A stretch of 64,000 bases of DNA from Anaerolineae bacterium (GCA_022820125.1 JAJEGA010000053.1:39801-103800), one strand, 5' to 3'. Shown: positions 25,674-34,765, counted from the stretch's first letter. A program made the numbers and translations. The notes: generated by a model not told the origin, from the letters alone.

Positions 25674-25811
25674 ATACCTTTATAGAGAATTATGTAGATT
25701 TCAGAGCATTATTGTACAGGTTCGTTTCAATGCGTCAATGGCGAAACGAGAATCTTGCACAACTGTGATATACTGGGGTTTAGAGCGATTTACTTGGAAA
25801 GCGAGGTTCCG

Positions 25812-26273
25812 ATGTTCCAACACCGACCCTTCAAGAAGATTGTTGTGCCGACCGATGGCTCGGCTTGGAGTGAACGCGCGCTGCCTTATGCGGTCGATTT
25901 CGGGCGCATCAGCGGCGGCGAGGTGATTTTGCTGCATATCTTTACGCCGCCGATGCATGAATTCGTGGATTCTTTGGCAATCGCGGGCGAGTATGAACTG
26001 GCGAACCGTATTCGGGAAGAGATCAAACAGCATCTGCTTGGGCTGCGCAACGAGGTGCGGGAACAAGGCATCGACTGCCGCCTGCATATCATCGACGCTG
26101 TTGGCGTGTCGCAGCACATCGTCGAGTATATCGAAGAGGAAGATGTGGACCTGGTCGTAATGACGACGCACGGTCACTCCGGTTTGGTGCGCCTGGTCTT
26201 CGGCAATGTCGCCAACAAAGTGATGCACGATGTTAATGTGCCCGTGCTGGTCATCCGGCCCGATCTTGAGTGA
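25812..26273 (+). CDS. Universal stress protein, UspA family
   Basis: 153 aa from the ATG at 25812, which has GCGAGGTT upstream and gives the family start KKIVVPTDGSAWSERALPYA. The ATP-binding pattern G-2x-G-9x-G-(S/T/N) is present near the C terminus in THGHSGLVRLVFGNVANKV. The protein is therefore likely of the nucleotide-binding type. These cytoplasmic proteins accumulate under starvation or stress. The gene stands alone, divergent from the PucC-like transporter. Confidence 0.92.
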   Translation: MFQHRPFKKIVVPTDGSAWSERALPYAVDFGRISGGEVILLHIFTPPMHEFVDSLAIAGEYELANRIREEIKQHLLGLRNEVREQGIDCRLHIIDAVGVSQHIVEYIEEEDVDLVVMTTHGHSGLVRLVFGNVANKVMHDVNVPVLVIRPDLE

Positions 26274-26307
26274 CGGGTCCGCTGGATTGAGCTGGTCGGC
26301 GCCAGGC

Positions 26308-26784
26308 TCATTGTTGGCGAATTTCATCAAAGGGAGGCAGGCGCTTCGACACGCGAAAGCGAATCGCATCCACCGCCTGCCAGGCCTTTTCCACTTCATC
26401 TTTCGGCAAGTTCAATTCAGCAAAGTCTTCTTCATCAAGCAGCAACGTTCGCCCATCGGGATAGACAAAGACATCCAGGCATAAATCCTCGGCAGAGATT
26501 TGGCGCGGCTTGATGACAGGCGGCCGCGTGATATTGCAGTACCAGCCCTTCAGCGCCTTCGTTGCGCCATCCTCTACGCGAAAGATATTGAACCAGCGCT
26601 CGGCGTAGAACCACTCGCGGAAGCGATCGCCCCGGCGCAGCTTGATATATCCCAAATCGCGATCGGCAAAGCTGAAGACGGCGTCAATGCAGATGAAGCT
26701 GTCCGCGCGTTCGCGCAGCTTGCCCTCATAAGACAATTCGTATTCCCCGCGGGCATCAAGTTTGATGATGGTGAATGTGGTCAT
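26308..26784 (-). CDS. DUF402 domain protein (FomD-like barrel)
   Basis: 158 aa. The DUF402 core is recognisable: GWYCNITRPPV (about 80-90), then DLCLDVFVYPDGRTLLLDEEDF (about 100-121) with its metal-binding Asp/Glu cluster. Family members such as FomD and Ntdp hydrolyse nucleoside di- or triphosphates or related diphosphates. Its start overlaps the stop of the upstream thiamine pyrophosphokinase gene by one base, so the two are probably co-translated. A metabolic link to thiamine is not established. Confidence 0.8.
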   Translation of the reverse strand: MTTFTIIKLDARGEYELSYEGKLRERADSFICIDAVFSFADRDLGYIKLRRGDRFREWFYAERWFNIFRVEDGATKALKGWYCNITRPPVIKPRQISAEDLCLDVFVYPDGRTLLLDEEDFAELNLPKDEVEKAWQAVDAIRFRVSKRLPPFDEIRQQ

Positions 26785-27434
26785 CAGGCGCGCCCGCTGG
26801 TGTGGACGAGCAACAGCAGCCCAGCGCGAATATCGACCCTTGCCGTATCGTTCAACATAACATTGCTGATGCCGCGCGCTGGACCCAGACGCAGCGATTC
26901 GTCCGCGAGCGGGTATTGCAGAGCGCCGGTGGTGATGCCTTCGGCGGCGGCGCCAAGAGGGATCAGCGAAACTGTATCGCCGCGCGCGCCCTCGAGCCGA
27001 TGCGAGCCGGGCCGCAAGAGGCGGGCGGACTGGTCGCCAGCTACAATCTCAATGCGCATGTCGCTCAATTCGGGCAGCGTCAGCAAGAGGATATTGGCGA
27101 GAGCCTGATCGAAGCGCCCGCCCAGAGCGGCCAGGATAGTGATTGACGACGCGCCGATCCGCCGGCAATGGCGCAGCGCCAGCTCGAGATCAGTCTCGTC
27201 TTTCGTCTGCCGATGCTGAATGATTTCGGCGCCGGCCGCTTTGAATTGCGCGAGCTCCGCAGCGGTGAGCGAATCCATATCGCCGATGATAGTATGCGGC
27301 GTCAAGCCAAGCGCGCGGGCATGAAGGGCGCCGCCGTCGGCGCAGATGACCCGCGGCGATTCCTGCAAATTGAGCGCGCGGTCCAGCATTGCGCCGCGTT
27401 TTAGTTCGCCGTTGGCGAATAGAAGCGCCTGCAC
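26784..27434 (-). CDS. Thiamine pyrophosphokinase
   Basis: 216 aa, family length. The N-terminal catalytic domain shows ICADGGALHARALGLTPH (about 30-47), IIGDMDSL (about 49-56), HRQTKDETDLELAL (about 74-87) and LGGRFDQALANILLL (about 104-118), which are the ATP- and metal-binding blocks of TPK. The C-terminal beta domain (about 140-210) has the SNVMLNDTARV strand. It transfers pyrophosphate from ATP to thiamine, making the cofactor directly. Its upstream region (27435-27639) contains two copies of the dispersed palindrome. Confidence 0.9.
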   Translation of the reverse strand: MQALLFANGELKRGAMLDRALNLQESPRVICADGGALHARALGLTPHTIIGDMDSLTAAELAQFKAAGAEIIQHRQTKDETDLELALRHCRRIGASSITILAALGGRFDQALANILLLTLPELSDMRIEIVAGDQSARLLRPGSHRLEGARGDTVSLIPLGAAAEGITTGALQYPLADESLRLGPARGISNVMLNDTARVDIRAGLLLLVHTSGRA

Positions 27435-27460
27435 GTTTCACTGCCCTCGATACTGTGTTT

Positions 27461-27579
27461 CGGGCGACCCAATGGGCAGCCCCTGCGGACACGTTTCTGT
27501 CTGGGGCTGAATCTTACCATTGGCGCCGCCGGAGGCAAGTTGCTGTTGGGCGACGGGCGACCCAATGGGCAGCCCCTAC
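27461..27579. repeat. Two copies of a dispersed GC-rich imperfect palindrome
   Basis: Copies at 27461-27485 and 27555-27579 both read CGGGCGACCC or GGGCGACCC, then AATGGGCAGCCCCT, in the same orientation and 94 bp apart. They lie between the divergent thiamine pyrophosphokinase and hyuB genes. The arms GGGCGAC and GTxGCCC/GGGGC pair imperfectly, so a short hairpin could form in RNA or single-stranded DNA. Confidence 0.8.
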
Positions 27580-27639
27580 ATCGTCGCGCCGCGTTATGCT
27601 AGCCTATAGGCGCAACTGTCGTTCAGAAAGAGGACTGCG

Positions 27640-29196
27640 ATGCCGGTTGACGCCATCAGTCTGGAAGTCTTCAAGAACCTCTTTGCCGCGGTCGCTGAAG
27701 AAATGGGGGTGACGCTGCGGCGCGCCAGCTTCAGCCCGAATATCCGCGAGCGCCTGGATTTTAGCTGCGCCGTGTTTGACGCCGAGGCGCGCATGATCGC
27801 GCAGGCGGCGCATATTCCGGTGCACCTGGGCAGCATGCCGGCGTCGGTGGCGGCGGCGGTGGCTGAATTCGAGGAGTTCTTCCCCGGCGATCTGGTGGCG
27901 CTCAACGACCCTTATCGCGGCGGGACCCATCTGCCCGATATCACCATGATTTCACCGATCTTCGCCGGTGGCGACCTGCGCTATTTCGTCGCCAGCCGCG
28001 CCCATCACGCCGATGTCGGCGGCATGACGCCGGGTTCAGCGCCTTTAAGCACGGAACTGTATCAAGAGGGCATCATCATTCCGCCGGTCAAGCTGCGGCT
28101 GAGCGGCTGGATGAACGACGGCGCCATGGACCTGATCGTGGCGAACAGCCGCAACCCGGCTGAGCGCGTGGGCGACCTGGAAGCGCAAATGGCAGCCCAC
28201 CGCATCGGCGAGGAGCGGCTGCTTGACATGATGGTCGAGCATGGCGTCGAGACGACGATCGAGCACGCGGCCGCCTTGCTCGATTATTCGCGGCGCATGA
28301 CACAGGCGATCATCGCCAGCATTCCCGATGGCGTCTATCGCTTCAGCGACGCGATGGAGGGCGATGGGCAAGCCGAGTTTGAGATACCGATTCAAGCGCA
28401 GGTCGAAGTGCGCGGCGAGGAAATGACCGTCGATTTCAGCGGCAGCGCGCCGCAGGCGCCTGGCAATGTCAATGCAGTGCCGGCGATCGTGCGCTCGGCG
28501 ACTTGGTACTGCGTCCGCACTCTGGCGGAAGAAGACATCCCGGTCAATCACGGCTGCTTCCAGCCGGTCGATGTCATCACGCCGGCGGGCAGTTTTCTCA
28601 ATCCGCGCTTCCCCGCGGCGGTGGTCGTCGGCAATACCGAGACGAGCCAGCGCATCGTGGATACCGTGCTGGGAGCGCTGGCGCAGGCGCTGCCCGAGCT
28701 TGTGCCGGCGGCTTCGCTGGGTACGATGAACAACTTCGCCGTCGGCGGCTTTGATGGCGAGCGGCAGTTCGTCTATTACGAAACGCTGGGGGGCGGGCAC
28801 GGCGCCTCAAGCCAGGGCGATGGCTTGTCCGGGCGGCACTGCCACATGACCAATACGCTGAATACGCCGGTCGAAGCGTTGGAATACAGCCTGCCGATGC
28901 GCGTGCTGCGCTATCATCTGCGCGATGGCAGCGGCGGCGCGGGCCAGCATCGCGGCGGGGATGGCATCACGCGCGAGTACGAGCTGCTGGCGCCGGCGAC
29001 GATCACGATTAATTCGGAGCGGCGTCTGCGGGCGCCCTACGGGATCAATGGCGGGGAGCCGGGGGCGCGCGGAGTCAACACCATTGTTTGCGGCGGCGTC
29101 GCGGCAATCGTCGGCGGGAAGCATTCAGCGCATATTCAGCCGGGCGACCGCGTGATCATTGAGACGCCGGGCGGCGGCGGCTGGGGCGGCAATTGA
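27640..29196 (+). CDS. hyuB: Hydantoinase B/oxoprolinase family protein (HyuB)
   Basis: 518 aa, the usual length for the beta-type subunit. The N terminus ([20 protein letters not shown]) and blocks such as [17 protein letters not shown] (about 88-104), [12 protein letters not shown] (about 123-134) and the C-terminal [14 protein letters not shown] are characteristic. HyuA/HyuB-type proteins carry out ATP-dependent opening of hydantoin or 5-oxoproline rings, or acetone carboxylation in related enzymes. The matching HyuA gene is 0.9 kb downstream on the same strand, with an hsp20 gene on the opposite strand in between. Confidence 0.92.
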   Translation: MPVDAISLEVFKNLFAAVAEEMGVTLRRASFSPNIRERLDFSCAVFDAEARMIAQAAHIPVHLGSMPASVAAAVAEFEEFFPGDLVALNDPYRGGTHLPDITMISPIFAGGDLRYFVASRAHHADVGGMTPGSAPLSTELYQEGIIIPPVKLRLSGWMNDGAMDLIVANSRNPAERVGDLEAQMAAHRIGEERLLDMMVEHGVETTIEHAAALLDYSRRMTQAIIASIPDGVYRFSDAMEGDGQAEFEIPIQAQVEVRGEEMTVDFSGSAPQAPGNVNAVPAIVRSATWYCVRTLAEEDIPVNHGCFQPVDVITPAGSFLNPRFPAAVVVGNTETSQRIVDTVLGALAQALPELVPAASLGTMNNFAVGGFDGERQFVYYETLGGGHGASSQGDGLSGRHCHMTNTLNTPVEALEYSLPMRVLRYHLRDGSGGAGQHRGGDGITREYELLAPATITINSERRLRAPYGINGGEPGARGVNTIVCGGVAAIVGGKHSAHIQPGDRVIIETPGGGGWGGN

Positions 29197-29252
29197 TCAC
29201 AAAGCCGTTTGCAGGGGCTAGCCATCGGCTCGCCCGCCTTTACGCAAAATCT

Positions 29253-29339
29253 GTAGGGGCGAGGCTTGTCTCGCCCTTCGATTTCCGCCACAAACGCATT
29301 GCTGGCAAATACGCGGGCGTCTCAGCAAGACGCCCCTAC
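29253..29339. repeat. Facing pair of dispersed palindromes
   Basis: GTAGGGGCGAGG starts at 29253, and a copy in the opposite sense ends with AAGACGCCCCTAC at 29339. The outer ends GTAGGGGCG and CGCCCCTAC are perfect inverted repeats 70 bp apart, so this pair has the form of a tiny mobile unit with terminal inverted repeats. It sits downstream of hyuB. Confidence 0.75.
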
Positions 29340-29373
29340 AGATGTTCTTTTGGGGCGGGGGTTGGAATAACAG

Positions 29374-29398
29374 CGGGCGACCCAAGAGCCGCCCCTGA
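29374..29398. repeat. Dispersed palindrome copy
   Basis: CGGGCGACCCAAGAGCCGCCCCT, the same element as at 27.5 kb with a changed centre. It lies just past the 3' end of hsp20. Confidence 0.7.
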
Positions 29399-29420
29399 AG
29401 TGACTTGCCCCGGATTGGTC

Positions 29421-29861
29421 TTAGCCGCCCGCCCCAATGACGTTGACCGGGATCTGCCGCGGCTTGACGTGATCGGCTTTGGGCAGCGTGATGCTGAGGA
29501 CGCCATTCTCGAAGCTGGCTTCTACCGCGTCGCCATTGACAACGGTGGGGAAGCGCAGGCTGCGGCTGAACTTGCCAAAGCGCCGCTCGCGGATCAGCAT
29601 CTTGCTATTCTCGTCGCGGTTCTCGGCCGCGCTCTCGGCGCTGACGGTCAGCGTGTCATCGTGAATGTTGACGCTGATGTCGTCCTGGCTGACGCCGGGC
29701 ATGTTGGCGCGCACGATATAGGCGTCGGCTTGCTCCTCGACATCTAGCGCCAGGCTGAAGCCACGAGCTTCAAACTCGCCGCCGCTGGTCAGCCAAGGGC
29801 GAGCGTCGTTCAGCAGATCGTCAACCAGCCGGAAGTAGGGATTGCGTGTGCGGATCATCAT
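29421..29861 (-). CDS. Small heat shock protein, Hsp20/alpha-crystallin family
   Basis: 146 aa. The ATG at 29861 is preceded by a strong AGGAGGAACGATC site. The alpha-crystallin domain spans about residues 38-135 and includes the conserved ENGVLSITLPK (about 118-128). The C-terminal tail RQIPVNV provides an I-x-V style motif for oligomer assembly. These chaperones hold unfolding proteins without ATP. The gene lies on the opposite strand between hyuB and hyuA and is flanked on both sides by the dispersed palindrome. Confidence 0.93.
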   Translation of the reverse strand: MMIRTRNPYFRLVDDLLNDARPWLTSGGEFEARGFSLALDVEEQADAYIVRANMPGVSQDDISVNIHDDTLTVSAESAAENRDENSKMLIRERRFGKFSRSLRFPTVVNGDAVEASFENGVLSITLPKADHVKPRQIPVNVIGAGG

Positions 29862-29885
29862 GATCGTTCCTCCTGATTTTTTCGT

Positions 29886-29910
29886 GGGCGACCCGGTGGG
29901 TAGCCCCTAC
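29886..29910. repeat. Dispersed palindrome copy
   Basis: GGGCGACCCGGTGGGTAGCC followed by CCTAC, lying 25 bp upstream of the hsp20 start codon. It could influence that promoter or leader. Confidence 0.7.
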
Positions 29911-30035
29911 AATTGCCTGATTACTTGCGACAGTTTTATCCTACGCCGCCTGCGTAAGAGAAAAGAAAGCGCGTTATTAGATGCTTGATAGAGCCGCGTA
30001 TGAGCAGCGTAAACGCCCGCGCGCATGCGCTGCGT

Positions 30036-30063
30036 TTTACATTCCGCGGGCTGGTGTTATGAT
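30036..30063 (+). promoter_or_regulatory. Possible sigma-70 type promoter for hyuA
   Basis: TTTACA (30036-30041) and TATGAT (30058-30063) are separated by 16 bp and lie about 40 bp before the hyuA start. The match is reasonable but made by eye only. Confidence 0.35.
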
Positions 30064-30104
30064 GGAGCGCGTGATTCTGACGGACACATCTGCGAGGAAG
30101 AAGA

Positions 30105-32084
30105 ATGCGAGCCGGTGTTGATATCGGCGGCACTTTCACTGACTTGGCGCTGAGCGACGGCGCCGGGCTGAAGATTCACAAGCTGCTAAGCAGCCCGGAG
30201 AATCCCGAGCGGTCGATGCTGGCCGGGCTGGAGACGATCACGCCGGGCGGGCTGGCGGCGCTGCGGCAGGTGGCGCATGGGTCGACAGTCGCCACCAACG
30301 CCATATTGGAGCGCAAAGGCGCGCGCGCCGCCCTGCTGACAACAGCCGGATTCCGCGACCTGCTCTTTATCGGCCGGCAGGATCGTCCAGCGCTTTATGA
30401 CATACATCCGCGCATCCCGCCGCCGCTGATCCCGCGTGAACGCTGTTATGAAGTGCGGGAGCGGCTCGATTTCCGCGGCGAGATTCTGGCGCCCCTGGAC
30501 ACAGAGGCGCTTGATCACGCGCTGGACAAAGTTGCGGCCGATCAAGTTGATGCGGTCGCCGTCTGCCTGCTCTTCAGTTATGTCAATCCGGCGCACGAGC
30601 AGCGAGTCAAGCAGCGTATTCTGGAGCGCGGCATCGTGGAGGAAAGCTGGCAGGTGGTGCTGTCATCGGAGGCGCTGCCGGAATTTCGCGAGTATGAACG
30701 GGCGAGCACTATCGCGTTGGAGGCTTATGTGCGGCCCGTCATGTCGCGCTATATTGGCAAACTGGAGTCAGCGCTTCGCTCCGATGCGTCGCTGCGCATC
30801 ATGAAGTCCGATGGCGGGGTGATGCGCGCGAGCCGCGTACGGCAGGGCGCCATCCACACCGCTCTCAGCGGACCGGCGGCCGGCGTGATGGGCGCCTTTC
30901 ACCTGGCGAAGGCGGCTGGCTTCGACAAGATCATCACGCTGGATATGGGCGGGACATCGACCGATGTGGCGTTGATTGCCGGTCAGCCCGAACCGCGCCC
31001 GGAATCAGCGATCGATGGCTTGCCCACCCGCGTGCGCATGCTGGATATCGAAACGATCGGCGCCGGCGGGGGATCGCTGGCGCGCGTGGATGCCGGCGGC
31101 GCCTTGCGCGTAGGTCCGGAATCGGCCGGCGCCAAGCCGGGACCGGCTGTATACGGGCTGGGTGGCGATCAGGCGACCCTAAGCGATGCCAACGCGATCC
31201 TGGGCAGGCTGGATGCCGAGCATTTTCTGGGCGGGGCGATGGCGCTGGATTTGGCGGCGGGCGAACGAGCGCTGGCTGACTTGGCGCGGCGGATTGGCTT
31301 AACCACAATGGAGGCGGCGCAGGGCGTTGTCGATATCGCCAACGTTAACATCGACCGGGCGATTCGGCGCGTATCCGTCGCCCGCGGTTATGATCCGCGC
31401 GATTTCACGCTGGTGGCTTTTGGCGGCGCTGGACCGCTGCACGCTTGCGAGGCGGCGGCGCGGCTGGATATCCCGCGTGTGCTGGCGCCGGAAGCGCCCG
31501 GCGTGTTGTGCGCGCTCGGTCTGCTGATCGCCGATGTCGCCATTGATTACAGCCGCTCGGTCCTGCGCGCCGCGACAGACGAGGCGCTGCTGCAACTGCG
31601 AACTGCCGAGCGAGAATTGTTGGCGCTGGCGGAATCCGAGCTGCGCCGAGAAGGCATCGCCGAGCCCGATATGCGCTTCACCTCAACGCTGGACATGCGT
31701 TATGAGGGGCAGGCATACGAGCTGAATATCCGCTTTGATGAGCGAGCGGTCGAGGCTTTTCACGAAGCGCATGAGCGGACATACGGTCACGCCATCCGCT
31801 GGCGCAGCGTCGAGATCGTCAATTTACGCGTCGCCGGCAGCGGCGCGATCGAAAAGCCCGAGTTTGAGCAAGCGGAGCTAATTCCCCACCAAGCCGAACC
31901 GGTCGGCGAGAAGCCCTCGCCCAGCGGCGGCGCGATGACGCTGTATGAACGCGACGCGCTTCGCCCCGGGGCGTGCTTCAGCGGCGAGGCGCTCGTCTTC
32001 CAAATGGACAGCACCACCTACGCGCCCGCCGGTTGGAGCGCGCGCGTCGATGGTTTCCGCAATCTGCTGCTTGAGCGCGAGTGA
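30105..32084 (+). CDS. hyuA: Hydantoinase A/oxoprolinase family protein (HyuA)
   Basis: 659 aa. The ATG at 30105 follows GAGGAAGAAGA. The actin-fold phosphate loop is at the very start (GVDIGGTFTDLALS, residues 4-17). A second nucleotide block is TLDMGGTSTDVALI (about 279-292), and the family block FGGAGPLHACEAA lies around 442-454. It provides the ATP-dependent half of the HyuA-HyuB pair. Immediately downstream on the other strand is a RidA-family gene, so the whole set may process cyclic amides or amino-acid derivatives. Confidence 0.93.
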   Translation: MRAGVDIGGTFTDLALSDGAGLKIHKLLSSPENPERSMLAGLETITPGGLAALRQVAHGSTVATNAILERKGARAALLTTAGFRDLLFIGRQDRPALYDIHPRIPPPLIPRERCYEVRERLDFRGEILAPLDTEALDHALDKVAADQVDAVAVCLLFSYVNPAHEQRVKQRILERGIVEESWQVVLSSEALPEFREYERASTIALEAYVRPVMSRYIGKLESALRSDASLRIMKSDGGVMRASRVRQGAIHTALSGPAAGVMGAFHLAKAAGFDKIITLDMGGTSTDVALIAGQPEPRPESAIDGLPTRVRMLDIETIGAGGGSLARVDAGGALRVGPESAGAKPGPAVYGLGGDQATLSDANAILGRLDAEHFLGGAMALDLAAGERALADLARRIGLTTMEAAQGVVDIANVNIDRAIRRVSVARGYDPRDFTLVAFGGAGPLHACEAAARLDIPRVLAPEAPGVLCALGLLIADVAIDYSRSVLRAATDEALLQLRTAERELLALAESELRREGIAEPDMRFTSTLDMRYEGQAYELNIRFDERAVEAFHEAHERTYGHAIRWRSVEIVNLRVAGSGAIEKPEFEQAELIPHQAEPVGEKPSPSGGAMTLYERDALRPGACFSGEALVFQMDSTTYAPAGWSARVDGFRNLLLERE

Positions 32085-32087
32085 GGC

Positions 32088-32567
32088 TTAGTCGATGGCG
32101 GCCATCGCTTCAATCTCCACCGCCATATTAAATGGCAGCGACCCCATGCCCACCGCCGAGCGCGAATGGGCGCCGCGGTCGGGCCCGTAGAGCGCGAGGA
32201 TCAAATCGGAACAGCCGTTGATGACGGCCGGCTGCTGGGCGAAGTCGGGCGCGCAGTTGACCATGCCATGCAGGCGCAGCCAGGCGCTGACGCGATCCAA
32301 ATCGCCGAGCGCGCGCTTGAGGCTGCCGAGCATCGATAGCGCCACCAGCTTCGCCGCCTCGTATCCTTGCTCAACCGTGACATCGGCGCCGACTTTTCCC
32401 AAGGGACCAGCCACTGTGCCATCGGCCTTCTGCGGTCCATGCCCGGAGATGTAGGCGATGCCCGCGTGAATCCGCACAAATGAAAACGGCAGCATTACGC
32501 CGGGCGGCGCCTTGACCGCTGGCGGCAATATCAAGCCCATTTCATCCAATCTGCCTTCAATTTCCAT
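32088..32567 (-). CDS. RidA/YjgF/YER057c family protein
   Basis: 159 aa from the ATG at 32567, preceded by GGAGGGCAGG. A start 13 codons upstream is possible but lacks a good site. The RidA-like core contains HAGIAYISGHGPQKADG (about 33-49) and ends HSRSAVGMGSLPFNMAVEIE, with the conserved Arg that binds the 2-iminoacid carboxylate in RidA and the C-terminal VEIEA strand. Members deaminate reactive imines or enamines. It is about 30 residues longer than RidA itself, typical of a side subfamily, and converges on hyuA with a 3-bp gap. Confidence 0.85.
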   Translation of the reverse strand: MEIEGRLDEMGLILPPAVKAPPGVMLPFSFVRIHAGIAYISGHGPQKADGTVAGPLGKVGADVTVEQGYEAAKLVALSMLGSLKRALGDLDRVSAWLRLHGMVNCAPDFAQQPAVINGCSDLILALYGPDRGAHSRSAVGMGSLPFNMAVEIEAMAAID

Positions 32568-32677
32568 CGCCTGCCCTCCTCCCTTCAATTGAGTACAACT
32601 TACCATAACGCCGCGCCGCGCGCACGGCTGAAGGAGAATCGGGCTAAAATGGAGCGTGTCCCTTCAGACGCGGAATC

Positions 32678-33784
32678 GTGAAGACCATGAGCGTGCAGAG
32701 CGACTTGCGGCAAGCAATTGAGCTGATGCAAGATGGCAAGGTCGAGACGGCGGTCGCCCGGCTGAATCGCCTGGTCGGCGACGGCGCGTTGGATGACAAG
32801 GGGCGGGCGGCCGCTTATGTTTGGCTGGCGGAGGCGCGCCAGGAAAGCGCCTTCAAGATTCGCTGCCTGGAGCAGGCGCTGGCGCACGACCCGCATAATC
32901 GGCAAATCCGTCAGGGATTAAATCAACTGTTGGCGGCGCGGCCGCAACCAGGTCAACTGCCGGCGATGGGTAAAGCGCGCGCCCAACTGGCTGAAACGCC
33001 GCCGGTCATCGGCATCGTCGGCGGCTTGAACGGACCTGCGAGCGGCATTTTCATCCACAGCGCCGGCTTGATCGCCACCACCAGCTACGCGATTGGCGGC
33101 GCCGAGCAGGTGACGGTGATGCTGGATGGCGAGCGGCAGCTGACCGGCACGATCCTCAGGCGCTTTCCCGCGCATGACCTGGCGCTGATCGAAACATCGC
33201 TGCGACCGGCGCGCAAATTGTCGGTCGCGCCGCCATCAATGATTGGCGAAGACTCGACCTTCATCGCCCTGGGATACGGTGGAGCGCGGCTGCGTGGCGC
33301 TGTTGCTCGGCTCAATCGCCGGGGCGCGCGCCAGTGGCTGCGGACGACAATTCCGCCAAGCCAAATGCCGGACGCGGGCGGCAATCCACTCTATGACGAC
33401 AACCGGCAGCTGTTGGGTCTGCTAACGCGCAATGTTGACGGCGCTGGCAACGCGCTCGCGGCAAAGATCTCACATGTCGCCGCCCTGGCCGACCAACTGC
33501 TTCGCGACCGCCAGTTGAGGCCCGATGCCAAGTATTGCCGCGCCTGCGGCTCGCTCACCCGGGCGCGGCTGTATGGCGGTCTTCACTGCGAGACCTGTGG
33601 CGCGGCGCAAGCAATCGATCGCGCGGAGGCGGCGCTCCCGCCCCAGGTCGACAAACTTACGGCGCTTTACGGGGAGAGCGCCAGGCGACCATGCGGGCAC
33701 TGTGGCGCGCGAGTCGGCGATTATGAAGGCCGCTGTCTGCGCTGCGGGCACAGCATCGCGAGCGGGGCAGTCGCGGAGTCATAG
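32678..33784 (+). CDS. TPR-trypsin-like (catalytically degenerate)-zinc ribbon protein
   Basis: 368 aa from GTG at 32678. An ATG at 32687 is an equally possible start. The N-terminal 90 residues are helical repeat-like. Residues about 107-275 follow the trypsin-like S1C fold (FIHSAGLIATTSYAIGGAEQV, partly), but the usual TNAHV is TTSYA, so the catalytic His is Tyr. The usual GNSGGPL is DAGGNPLYD, so the Ser is absent, while the Asp strand HDLALIET is kept. The C terminus has two zinc-ribbon-like Cys sets: CRACG and CETCG (about 288-310), then CGHCG and CLRCGH (about 340-360). It is probably a binding rather than proteolytic protein. The YbjN-like gene begins 5 bp later. Confidence 0.65.
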   Translation: MKTMSVQSDLRQAIELMQDGKVETAVARLNRLVGDGALDDKGRAAAYVWLAEARQESAFKIRCLEQALAHDPHNRQIRQGLNQLLAARPQPGQLPAMGKARAQLAETPPVIGIVGGLNGPASGIFIHSAGLIATTSYAIGGAEQVTVMLDGERQLTGTILRRFPAHDLALIETSLRPARKLSVAPPSMIGEDSTFIALGYGGARLRGAVARLNRRGARQWLRTTIPPSQMPDAGGNPLYDDNRQLLGLLTRNVDGAGNALAAKISHVAALADQLLRDRQLRPDAKYCRACGSLTRARLYGGLHCETCGAAQAIDRAEAALPPQVDKLTALYGESARRPCGHCGARVGDYEGRCLRCGHSIASGAVAES

Positions 33785-33789
33785 GCATT

Positions 33790-34266
33790 ATGGGACGACT
33801 GTTTGGGCGCGGCGAAAAGAAGCCGCTTGAGCCTGCTGACGAACAATTCGATCTTTCGCTACGGGCGGTAGAAGGCATCCTGGAGGCAATCGGCGTCGAT
33901 CCGCAATCGGCGCGGATGGAAGTGGAGCGCGGCTACGGCTGGAACTTCCAGCGCGGCTCGGCGTTAATTGAAGTGTATCTGACGCCGGAGGAACAGGGCT
34001 ACCTGCAAGTGCTGTCGCCGATCATGCATCTGCCATCAAGCAATTTGCTGGCGCTGTATCGGCGGCTGCTGGAGTTGAACTTGCAGCTGACCAACGCGGC
34101 GCTCGGCGTTCATGAGGATGTGGTCTATCTCTATCATGAGCGGCTGCTGGCGGGCCTGGATGCGGGGGAGGCGGACGCGATCATCCGGCGGCTGGCGCAG
34201 TACGCCGATGAGCTGGATGATACGCTTTCGGAGGAGTTCGGCGGGCGGATGTATGGGCGGGGGTGA
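33790..34266 (+). CDS. YbjN-like domain protein
   Basis: 158 aa. The core (about 20-140) has the alternating pattern of the YbjN/type III secretion chaperone-like fold: SARMEVERGYGWNFQRGSALIEV, then LQVLSPIMHLPSSNLLALYR and the helix LLELNLQLTNAALGVHED, with VVYLYHERLLAGLD afterwards. Members are usually small chaperone-like or sensory proteins. It is 5 bp downstream of the degenerate protease/zinc-ribbon gene and is presumably its partner. A specific function is unknown. Confidence 0.7.
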   Translation: MGRLFGRGEKKPLEPADEQFDLSLRAVEGILEAIGVDPQSARMEVERGYGWNFQRGSALIEVYLTPEEQGYLQVLSPIMHLPSSNLLALYRRLLELNLQLTNAALGVHEDVVYLYHERLLAGLDAGEADAIIRRLAQYADELDDTLSEEFGGRMYGRG

Positions 34267-34288
34267 TTACTATATTTGCCATGCTAGC

Positions 34289-34762
34289 CTACGTTTTGCA
34301 TACGTTAAACACATATTCGACCACCTCTCGCGCGTGAGCAAAATAGCCTTCAAGGTCTCGCAATGAAATGTCTGAGTCCCCTCCGTGAGCGATTTCGTTG
34401 CGGTTTAGAACTATAGCTTTGAGCGAGTCGCCGTGATCCGTAGTAATCTGCGTTTTCAGACCTTCGCTCCACTGTCGATCGAAAGTTCCAATTAGCTCAA
34501 TAATGTTATCACGTCGAAGCCTTAAGTTGCGCAATTGGGAGTTTACATAATTGAAGGTTTGCGTATCGCTTGTTTTGGACCTAACATGTTCCTTTAGAAT
34601 CGTCTTGATGGCTGATTCAATGTATCCGAAAGTACGAATACAAAGGTACGAGACGAATCCCGATTTTGCCTCTTCGTCAAGGTCATCCAAGTCTTGCATT
34701 TGCTTCGCTTGTGTAAAAAGGTACTGAAGTTTCTCTTCGTGTCGGACTATATCAAGATGCAT
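34289..34762 (-). CDS. HEPN-domain protein (RiboL-PSP/MAE_28990-like), probable RNase effector
   Basis: 157 aa, almost all helical. The predicted HEPN catalytic motif R-x4-6-H is R121-N-E-I-A-H126 in LNRNEIAHGG. A polar N-terminal region and the motif FGYIESAIKTILKEHV (about 45-60) match the general MAE_28990/RiboL-PSP HEPN pattern. HEPN proteins with an intact motif usually cut RNA in toxin-antitoxin or abortive-infection systems. The gene begins 3 bp after the DUF262 gene ends, and both are AT-richer than their neighbours. The family name is my best match by eye. Confidence 0.65.
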   Translation of the reverse strand: MHLDIVRHEEKLQYLFTQAKQMQDLDDLDEEAKSGFVSYLCIRTFGYIESAIKTILKEHVRSKTSDTQTFNYVNSQLRNLRLRRDNIIELIGTFDRQWSEGLKTQITTDHGDSLKAIVLNRNEIAHGGDSDISLRDLEGYFAHAREVVEYVFNVCKT

Positions 34763-34765
34763 ATG

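Noticed and set aside
28045..28800. A minus-strand open frame inside hyuB
   Set aside because: It is antisense to a well-supported HyuB protein and has an antisense-like composition.
27461..29910. The repeated palindromes as a CRISPR array
   Set aside because: The copies are irregularly spaced, vary in sequence and orientation, have no uniform spacers, and no cas genes are nearby.
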